DNA of 23,592 nucleotides from an uncultured Clostridia bacterium. GTDB taxonomy: Bacteria > Bacillota > Clostridia > Oscillospirales > Acutalibacteraceae. A program made the position numbers and the translations under genes. The stretch is from positions 1-23,592 of the forward strand of contig CAMOWP010000004.1 of assembly GCA_946628455.1 (NCBI GenBank), in the 5' to 3' direction. Below, piece after piece: positions 19,071-23,592 of this stretch (position 1 is the first letter of the stretch; every line of letters begins with the position of its first letter). The notes beneath the pieces were generated by a model. The model ran no database searches. It worked only from the letters and a program-made list of their open reading frames with translations, and was not told where the DNA came from.

Positions 19071-19913
19071 ATGAAAAAGAAAATTGCGTTGCTTTTAGCG
19101 ATAATTACAGTTGTTATCAGCCTTTGCGTGTCGCCTGTTACAGTATACGCAAAAACGGGAGCGACCACTAAAAAAGCAGTACATCTCAAGGATAATAAAA
19201 CGTACAAAAAATATGATGTTACCGGAGACGGTAAGGCAGACAAAATAAAGGTTAAGTTTAAAACGTATGTAAACAGCAAAAGCGGCAGCGGAGAAGCAAC
19301 AGTATACGTTAACGGAAAGAAAATAAGAAAATTCAGCGGCGGTGCGGCGGTTGATATCAGCCTTGTTGCGCCGACAAAAAAGCTGACGTTTATTATTGCG
19401 GATTACCATTATAAAGGCGGCGGCAATGAAGCGGCGGCTTACAGATATGTTAAGGGTAAATTTAAAAAGGCTAACTCGGGAAATCTTTATAAGCCCTTAA
19501 CCTTCGGAGAGGTTTCAAAGAACACCAAAAGCGAAATTTATGTTAAAGTGTTTACAGGAAGATATGAGTGGGGGCTTTTCGAGGACGCTTATGAAACAGA
19601 ATTACCGTTCACCGCAATTTACAAAATCAAAAGTAAAAAGCTTGTGCTCAAATCAAAGCAGTTCAAAGCTAAATCAAATTCGGTTACGGCAAATAAAAGC
19701 TTTTATCTGAGCTCCGCTCCCGAATATAACGATTACGACGGGCCTTATGTTTCAAAAAATGAGACAGCACAAATTCTGGCTCTTAAGCTCGTTAAAAATG
19801 CGGACGGATATTACGAAGCCAGTTACAAGATTTCCGTTGACGGCGAGAATGGCTGGTTAACTCCCGAACATCTGCAGGAATATTGGAATGACGGAATTGC
19901 GTATTTTAAATAA
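19071..19913 (+). CDS. Secreted Lys-rich protein with a dockerin-like calcium loop, function unknown
   Basis: A 280-residue protein with a clear signal peptide (MKKKIALLLAIITVV..., predicted cleavage after V25-Y26-A27). Soon after comes DVTGDGKADKIKV: D49, T51, D53, K55 and D57 form a calcium-binding loop of the type seen in dockerin repeats, EF-hands and FG-GAP proteins. Only one such loop is seen, so it is not a dockerin, which needs two. The remainder is rich in Lys, Tyr, Gly and Ser, with alternating beta-strand character (EATVYVNGKKIRKFSGG, KLTFIIADYHYKGG, AIYKIKSKKLVLKSKQF), and ends in the acidic WLTPEHLQEYWNDGIAYFK. No enzyme motif is recognised. AAGGAG precedes the ATG. It has its own promoter and terminator and is monocistronic. 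Confidence 0.85.
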   Translation: MKKKIALLLAIITVVISLCVSPVTVYAKTGATTKKAVHLKDNKTYKKYDVTGDGKADKIKVKFKTYVNSKSGSGEATVYVNGKKIRKFSGGAAVDISLVAPTKKLTFIIADYHYKGGGNEAAAYRYVKGKFKKANSGNLYKPLTFGEVSKNTKSEIYVKVFTGRYEWGLFEDAYETELPFTAIYKIKSKKLVLKSKQFKAKSNSVTANKSFYLSSAPEYNDYDGPYVSKNETAQILALKLVKNADGYYEASYKISVDGENGWLTPEHLQEYWNDGIAYFK

Positions 19914-19928
19914 CAGATAATAAGAAAG

Positions 19929-19961
19929 CGGCGGCTTGCATTTGCAAGCCGCCGGCTATTT
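19929..19961. terminator. Bidirectional terminator between the secreted-protein gene and dfx
   Basis: A perfect 12-bp GC-rich stem, CGGCGGCTTGCA (19929-19940) and TGCAAGCCGCCG (19943-19954), with a 2-base minimal loop, then CTATTTTAATT. The left flank GAAAG gives a weak U-tract for the convergent minus-strand gene. Confidence 0.8.
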
Positions 19962-19964
19962 TAA

Positions 19965-20336
19965 TTACGCTTCTTTTTTCCAGAGACCGTGGAGGTTGCA
20001 GTATGCGTATGCCGCTACGATTTCGTCGTCAGCAAGAGCGAACTTTGCGCAAGGCGCTGCCGTCGGGTCCAGGTCCTTTTTCATAAAGCCGTTCTTTGTT
20101 TCAATAACAATCCATGCGATATGGTGCTCCTGAGTCATCGGGTGTGCAACGTCGCCCACTGAAACTGTTACCTCGTTGCCGTTTACAGCGATAACCGGAA
20201 CGTGCTTTTCAGCCGCAGCGTCAACTGAGCCGGGAATGATTTCGTCCATTTTCTGACCGCAGCACATTACGGGAACTCCCTTGCTTTCCATAAAAGCGAT
20301 AATGTTTCCGCAGTGCGAGCATTTAAAGAATTTCAT
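19965..20336 (-). CDS. dfx: Desulfoferrodoxin (superoxide reductase)
   Basis: A 123-residue class I (2Fe) superoxide reductase, a cytosolic enzyme by which anaerobes reduce superoxide to peroxide without making oxygen. The N-terminal desulforedoxin domain has the four iron ligands C6, C9 (CSHC), C25 and C26 (MCCG). The catalytic domain has the iron centre ligands H45 (E43-K44-H45-V-P), H65 (AHPM), H71 (EHH), C113 and H116 (YCNLHG). Length is typical for the family (about 125). The ATG is preceded by AAGGGGG at about eight bases. Its promoter lies inside the 3' end of the EIIA gene upstream, so it can be expressed alone as well as by readthrough. The electron donor, usually rubredoxin, is not in the window. 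Confidence 0.96.
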   Translation of the reverse strand: MKFFKCSHCGNIIAFMESKGVPVMCCGQKMDEIIPGSVDAAAEKHVPVIAVNGNEVTVSVGDVAHPMTQEHHIAWIVIETKNGFMKKDLDPTAAPCAKFALADDEIVAAYAYCNLHGLWKKEA

Positions 20337-20366
20337 AATTATATCCCCCTTATTTTTATTTTCTTA

Positions 20367-20395
20367 ATTATACATTATTCTCGCCGTTTTGTAAA
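20367..20395 (-). promoter_or_regulatory. sigma-A promoter for dfx, inside the end of the EIIA gene
   Basis: Minus-strand TTTACA (20390-20395), 17 bp, TATAAT (20367-20372). The -10 box contains the TAA stop of the EIIA frame (20368-20370). Confidence 0.65.
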
Positions 20396-20748
20396 GAGTC
20401 AGCGAGAGCGGAGAGGATTTCGAGATGGGATTTATCGTCGGGGGAAGCGATGAGATACACCGTTTTAACATCTTTGTTTCCCCATTTTATCGGGGCTTTG
20501 AGGCTGAGCCTTGCAAGCGAGGGGCGAAGAACGGCGGCGCTTTTTGCGTGGGGAATAGCAATGCCAAAATCAAGCGCGGTTGAAAGCTCGCTTTCCCTTT
20601 TTAAAACGTCTGCCCTGAATTCGGCGCGGCTCCTTATGTTACCCGCGTTTTTGTGCATATCAAGAAGAATATCAAGTGCGTCGTCCATATTTGCAATCTC
20701 CGCATCATTTTTAACGCAGTTTTTACTAATAAAATCATTAATATCCAA
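20368..20748 (-). CDS. Orphan PTS EIIA domain protein (fructose/mannitol type, PtsN-like)
   Basis: A 126-residue single-domain protein of the PTS EIIA type 2 family, which accepts phosphate from HPr on a histidine and passes it to an EIIB. The active-site block is GIAIPHAKS with H67. RAEFRADVLKRESELSTALDFG before it and VYLIASPDDKSHLEILSALADSL after it are typical. It ends about 15-25 residues earlier than the usual 145-150, losing the last helix region. The start is TTG 20748, which fits the family N-terminus (DFISKNCV...); only a weak GGTG lies seven bases before it. M21, with GGAG nine bases upstream, is an alternative but would remove a conserved strand. No EIIB or EIIC lies nearby, so a regulatory role is plausible. 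Confidence 0.82.
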   Translation of the reverse strand: MDINDFISKNCVKNDAEIANMDDALDILLDMHKNAGNIRSRAEFRADVLKRESELSTALDFGIAIPHAKSAAVLRPSLARLSLKAPIKWGNKDVKTVYLIASPDDKSHLEILSALADSLQNGENNV

Positions 20749-20783
20749 AAAATCACCGACAGTAGTTTTTGCTGTCGGTGATT
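20745..20783 (-). terminator. Terminator of the PAS gene, overlapping the EIIA start
   Basis: Read on the minus strand: a 12-bp perfect stem, AATCACCGACAG (the plus-strand 20751-20762 arm) with its complement at 20772-20783, a 9-base loop, then TTTTTTG. The last bases of the U-tract are the TTG start codon of the EIIA gene. Confidence 0.8.
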
Positions 20784-20787
20784 AATT

Positions 20788-20806
20788 ATTATATGTAAAT
20801 TTTACA
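20788..20806 (-). promoter_or_regulatory. Possible -10 element with adjacent palindrome upstream of EIIA
   Basis: A minus-strand TATAAT (20788-20793) directly follows a perfect 13-bp palindrome TGTAAATTTTACA (20794-20806) that contains the stop codon of the PAS gene. No acceptable -35 lies 16-18 bp upstream, so if this is a promoter it would need an activator. Confidence 0.3.
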
Positions 20807-21956
20807 GGCCGAGCTCCTCGTCAATTTTGATTGCCGAGGCCTCGCGGAGAATTCCGATTGTTGCCTTTTCGAATTCATTTCCCTCTATTATTTTTCTTTT
20901 ATCAACGAGGTTTACAAGCTTTCCGCCCCTGAGCTTCAGGGTATAAAATGTTTTAACCGTGTCGGAATGCTTTGCGCCTTCAATTATTTCCCTTTCGGCT
21001 CTTTCGGCGTCCTCGGCAACTATAAGATGAGTTAAATCGCCGCCGAGTCCCTCGAAAAGCTCCTGCCTTGAATAGCCGATAAGCTTTATGAAATCCTCGC
21101 TTACTATATCAAGAATAAACGGGTTGTTGATGTCGGTACAGAACAGGGGACCCGGGAGATTTTTGAAGATTTTAATCATAACCTCGCGCCTGCTGTCAGC
21201 CTGCTCTTCAGCCTCCTTAACGTGGGAAATATCAGTGAAAACCGCATGGAAAACAGGGCAACCGTCAGTATCGTAACGCTGAATTGCTGAGTCAAGCTTA
21301 ACCCAGATGAAGCTGTTCTTATGAGTTATAACGCGTATTTCCAGATTAATCGGCTTTTTTGTTGCCATTGAGTTTCCTACAGCCTGAAAAACCCTGCTTT
21401 TGTCGTCAGGGTGGATAAGCTCCTCAAGGCGGTGCGCCTTGCCTACTGCGTATTCGCTGCTTGTTCCGAAAAACTTTGCGCAGGCTGAATTCATATAAAT
21501 AGGCTCAAAATGCATATCCTGAGTTACCTTGAAAAGACAGACTCCGCCTTCAACAAGGTCAATAAGACTGTTCATTGCGTCAGCTTCTTCTTTGATGAGC
21601 TCGCTCTTTTTCTGCGACTGCGAAATATCGGCAAGTGCGAGGCGGCTTCTGGTAGTTCCCGGTATGCTCTGAGACAGGCAATGGATATATATGTACTCGT
21701 TATTTTTGTTTTTCAGGTGGAAATCGATATAAACATATGGGGAGTCCTTTTTGCAGAGCTCCTTCATAACCGTTTCTCTTTCCTTTGGCATCAGGATATC
21801 TAAAAGGTTAACGCCTCCGCTGTAGATTTCGGCGGCGCTTACGCCCGTAAAATCGGAAAAATGTGCGTCTGTTTCAGTTACTCTGAGATTATCAGCCTTA
21901 TCAACAACGCAGCTCATAAATTCAACTTCAAAAGCCAAATCATCTAAGTTGTTCGT
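20802..21956 (-). CDS. Triple-PAS-domain sensory protein without an output domain
   Basis: A protein of about 380 residues made of three PAS-like domains in tandem (about 10-110, 120-245 and 255-370). The second has the clearest PAS/PAC pattern: FEPIYMNSACAKFFGTSSEYAVGK, then LEELIHPDDKSRV and FIWVKLDSAIQRYDTDGCPVFHAVFTDIS. The third has DIVSEDFIKLIGYSRQELF. No GGDEF, EAL, HisKA/HATPase, HTH or membrane helix follows, and the chain stops soon after the third PAS, so it must work through a partner. The start is uncertain. AAGGAGG (21965-21971) lies eight bases before an in-frame ACG at 21956, used here as the outer limit; TTG 21938 and ATG 21917 are canonical alternatives without a good ribosome binding site. 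It may be cotranscribed in part with the EIIA and dfx genes downstream. Confidence 0.8.
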   Translation of the reverse strand, partial: TNNLDDLAFEVEFMSCVVDKADNLRVTETDAHFSDFTGVSAAEIYSGGVNLLDILMPKERETVMKELCKKDSPYVYIDFHLKNKNNEYIYIHCLSQSIPGTTRSRLALADISQSQKKSELIKEEADAMNSLIDLVEGGVCLFKVTQDMHFEPIYMNSACAKFFGTSSEYAVGKAHRLEELIHPDDKSRVFQAVGNSMATKKPINLEIRVITHKNSFIWVKLDSAIQRYDTDGCPVFHAVFTDISHVKEAEEQADSRREVMIKIFKNLPGPLFCTDINNPFILDIVSEDFIKLIGYSRQELFEGLGGDLTHLIVAEDAERAEREIIEGAKHSDTVKTFYTLKLRGGKLVNLVDKRKIIEGNEFEKATIGILREASAIKIDEELGL

Positions 21957-21985
21957 TTTAAAGACCTCCTTCGGTTTATTATCTT

Positions 21986-22019
21986 ACAAGCTCATTATAT
22001 CACAAAGATATGAGCTTGT
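21986..22019. promoter_or_regulatory. Perfect 10-bp inverted repeat over the PAS gene promoter (candidate operator)
   Basis: ACAAGCTCAT (21986-21995) and ATGAGCTTGT (22010-22019) are exact reverse complements 14 bp apart. One arm reaches the -35 box, the other the -10 box and start point. Only one arm would be transcribed, so it acts as DNA, not as an RNA hairpin. Confidence 0.6.
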
Positions 22020-22022
22020 CAC
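21994..22022 (-). promoter_or_regulatory. sigma-A promoter for the PAS gene
   Basis: Minus-strand GTGACA (22017-22022), 17 bp, TATAAT (21994-21999), with an extended -10 TGA. It overlaps the inverted repeat at 21986-22019. Confidence 0.7.
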
Positions 22023-22133
22023 CCGATTTATGATTAATTATTTTTCAGTCACCGTCCGGCGGCATTAAGGAGGAGAGACGAAAGCACAAGATATTGTTAA
22101 AATATTGTCAATCGACAAATTCTATAATACATA

Positions 22134-22162
22134 TTGATTGTTTTAAAGTAATATGTTAAAAT
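22134..22162 (+). promoter_or_regulatory. sigma-A promoter for the rnf operon
   Basis: TTGATT (22134-22139), 17 bp, TAAAAT (22157-22162), with an extended -10 TGT, about 45 bp before rnfC. A further TATAAT at 22122-22127 has no proper -35; TTGTC-AATC-GACAA (22105-22118) upstream is a small inverted repeat. Confidence 0.6.
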
Positions 22163-22208
22163 AAATATAATTCTGTTCAGAAATTTACAGAAAGGATAAG
22201 GAGAATAG

Positions 22209-23540
22209 ATGAAGCTAAAAACATTTAAAAGAGGCGTTCATCCTTACGGCGGTAAAGAGCTTACCAAGGACTGCGCAATCCGGCCGCTTCCTGCTGAGGA
22301 TATAATGGTTTATCCTCTCAGCCAGAATCTCGGCGCTCCTTCAAAGGCTGTTGTCCAGAAGGGCGACAGAGTTCTCAAGGGTCAGCTTATTGCCGAGGCA
22401 GGCGGATTTATCGGCGCGCCGATTTTCAGCTCTGTATCGGGAACTGTAAAGGCTATTGAAAAGCGCCTTGTGGTTAACGGCAGCAAGGTTGATTCAATCA
22501 TCATTGAAAATGACGGGCTTGACGAGGCTGTTGAAGGCTTCGGCGTTGAGAGAAGCCTTGATTCAATGACGGGGGACGACATTGTTGAAGCCGTAAAGAA
22601 CGCGGGCATTGTAGGTCTCGGCGGAGCGGGCTTTCCTAACTACGTTAAGCTTTCCCCGAAGAACAAGAACGATATTGATTATCTTATAATCAACGGTGCG
22701 GAGTGCGAGCCTTACCTCACCTCTGACTACCGTCTTATGCTTGAAAGGCCCGAGGAGCTTCTCCGAGGCATTCAGGCAATGCTCAAGGTGTTTCCGAATG
22801 CGAGAGCGGTTATCGGCATTGAGGATAACAAGCCCGAGGCAATAGACATTATGACTAAGATTGCGAAGGCTGATGACAAGGTTGACGTCTGCGCGCTCAA
22901 GACAAAGTACCCTCAGGGCGGCGAGAGACAGCTCATTTACGCTGTTACAAAGAGAAAGATTAACTCAAAAATGCTCCCTGCAGACAAGGGCTGCATAGTT
23001 GATAACGTAGGAACCGTTTTTGCTATTTATGAGGCAGTTTACAAGAATATGCCGCTTATACATAATATCGTAACCGTTACGGGCGAGGGCGTTAACAAGG
23101 GCGCTAACTTTGATGTTCCGCTCGGCGTTGACCACGGATATGTGCTTGAAGCAGCAGGCGGCGCAAAGGAAACCGCAATCAAGTTTATCTCGGGCGGCCC
23201 GATGATGGGTATTGCTATGGGAAGCATTGAGGTTCCGATTGTTAAAACCACCTCCTCAATCCTCGTTTTTGAAAAGGATGAGGTTGCTGAGGCGGTTGAA
23301 ACAAACTGCATTCACTGCGGACGCTGTGTAAACGCTTGCCCGCAGTCGCTTGTGCCTCAGCTTATGGGTCAGGCAATGAAAAAGGAAAATATTGAGGAAT
23401 TTGAAAAGCTCGGCGGTATGGAATGTATCGAGTGCGGCTCGTGCGCTTTCGTTTGCCCTGCAAAAATTCCGCTAACTCAGATGTTTAAGCTCGGCAGAAT
23501 AAAGATTCGCGAAGAAAAAGCCAAGGCGGCTAAGAAATAA
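22209..23540 (+). CDS. rnfC: Rnf ion-translocating ferredoxin:NAD+ oxidoreductase, subunit C
   Basis: A 443-residue RnfC (RsxC), the peripheral subunit of the Rnf complex. Rnf couples electron flow between ferredoxin and NAD+ to sodium or proton pumping at the membrane. The N-terminus HPYGGKELTKD is typical. A glycine-rich FMN/NADH-binding stretch GLGGAGFP (136-143) and NGAECEPYLTSDYRLM follow, as in Complex I subunit NuoF. Two [4Fe-4S] motifs close the protein: C367-C370-C373-C377 (CIHCGRCVNACP) and C406-C409-C412-C416 (CIECGSCAFVCP). The size is that of the short RnfC of Clostridia, without the long Ala/Lys-rich tail seen in proteobacteria. AAGGAG lies five bases before ATG 22209. rnfD starts 14 bp after its stop, so this is the first gene of an rnf operon that runs out of the window. 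Confidence 0.97.
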   Translation: MKLKTFKRGVHPYGGKELTKDCAIRPLPAEDIMVYPLSQNLGAPSKAVVQKGDRVLKGQLIAEAGGFIGAPIFSSVSGTVKAIEKRLVVNGSKVDSIIIENDGLDEAVEGFGVERSLDSMTGDDIVEAVKNAGIVGLGGAGFPNYVKLSPKNKNDIDYLIINGAECEPYLTSDYRLMLERPEELLRGIQAMLKVFPNARAVIGIEDNKPEAIDIMTKIAKADDKVDVCALKTKYPQGGERQLIYAVTKRKINSKMLPADKGCIVDNVGTVFAIYEAVYKNMPLIHNIVTVTGEGVNKGANFDVPLGVDHGYVLEAAGGAKETAIKFISGGPMMGIAMGSIEVPIVKTTSSILVFEKDEVAEAVETNCIHCGRCVNACPQSLVPQLMGQAMKKENIEEFEKLGGMECIECGSCAFVCPAKIPLTQMFKLGRIKIREEKAKAAKK

Positions 23541-23554
23541 GGGGAGGGGAAAAT

Positions 23555-23592
23555 ATGTATAATGTATCAATCTCTCCTCACGTGAGAGACAA
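23555..23592 (+). CDS. rnfD: Rnf complex subunit D, first 12 codons (cut by window edge)
   Basis: After rnfC, a GGGGAGGGG ribosome binding site precedes ATG 23555, and the frame reads MYNVSISPHVRD to the window end. RnfD proteins, membrane subunits that carry a covalently bound FMN, commonly start with a VSxSPHxR motif, and rnfD normally follows rnfC in rnfCDGEAB operons. Only 38 bases are visible, so the call rests on this motif and on gene order. Confidence 0.8.
   Translation, partial: MYNVSISPHVRD

Overview
The window looks like core chromosome of a low-to-moderate GC, strictly anaerobic member of the Bacillota. Clostridia is most likely, and an Oscillospirales/Ruminococcus-like gut bacterium is plausible. 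The reasons are strong AAGGAG-type ribosome binding sites, near-consensus sigma-A promoters with 17-bp spacers, the pth-mfd gene pair, the single-chain clade II (clostridial) PurL, an Rnf complex start, a desulfoferrodoxin and a SpoIIQ-like membrane-anchored M23 protein. No prophage, insertion sequence, CRISPR array, tRNA or rRNA was seen. The organism assignment is inference from gene content, not from a marker search.

Layout, left to right. (1) secA runs off the left edge on the minus strand, with a small lipoprotein gene upstream of it. A divergent promoter pair separates the lipoprotein from a polyprenyl-phosphate sugar transferase on the plus strand. (2) After a block of intergenic palindromes and short tandem repeats come a full-length GH2 beta-galactosidase (lacZ) and a radical SAM protein of unknown substrate. 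(3) pth and mfd follow, closed by a strong bidirectional terminator. (4) On the minus strand lies a two-gene LytTR regulator/DUF3021 membrane protein operon. Divergent to it is the SpoIIQ-like peptidase gene, followed by a secreted parallel beta-helix protein. (5) On the minus strand, purL is followed 10 bp downstream by a CsoR-type copper-sensing repressor with a natural six-histidine stretch. (6) A secreted protein with a dockerin-like calcium loop stands alone on the plus strand. (7) On the minus strand, reading leftward, are a three-PAS protein without an output domain, an orphan PTS EIIA domain, and desulfoferrodoxin. (8) The right edge holds rnfC and the first 12 codons of rnfD on the plus strand.

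Most genes are housekeeping: protein export, translation quality control, transcription-coupled repair, purine synthesis, ion-motive electron transport and oxidative defence. The less ordinary material is regulatory: perfect inverted repeats laid over two promoters, a terminator whose U-tract contains the start codon of the next gene, a promoter inside the 3' end of a neighbouring gene, a strong Shine-Dalgarno placed before an ACG rather than an ATG, and the LytTR/DUF3021 pair. I did not find a convincing wholly new multi-gene system. The best candidates for something undescribed are the PAS-EIIA-desulfoferrodoxin cluster and the radical SAM protein.

Several true starts lie inside longer open frames. 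Where a ribosome binding site or promoter position decides the start, I give the trimmed coordinates. Two genes cut by the window edges (secA and rnfD) are included as partials.
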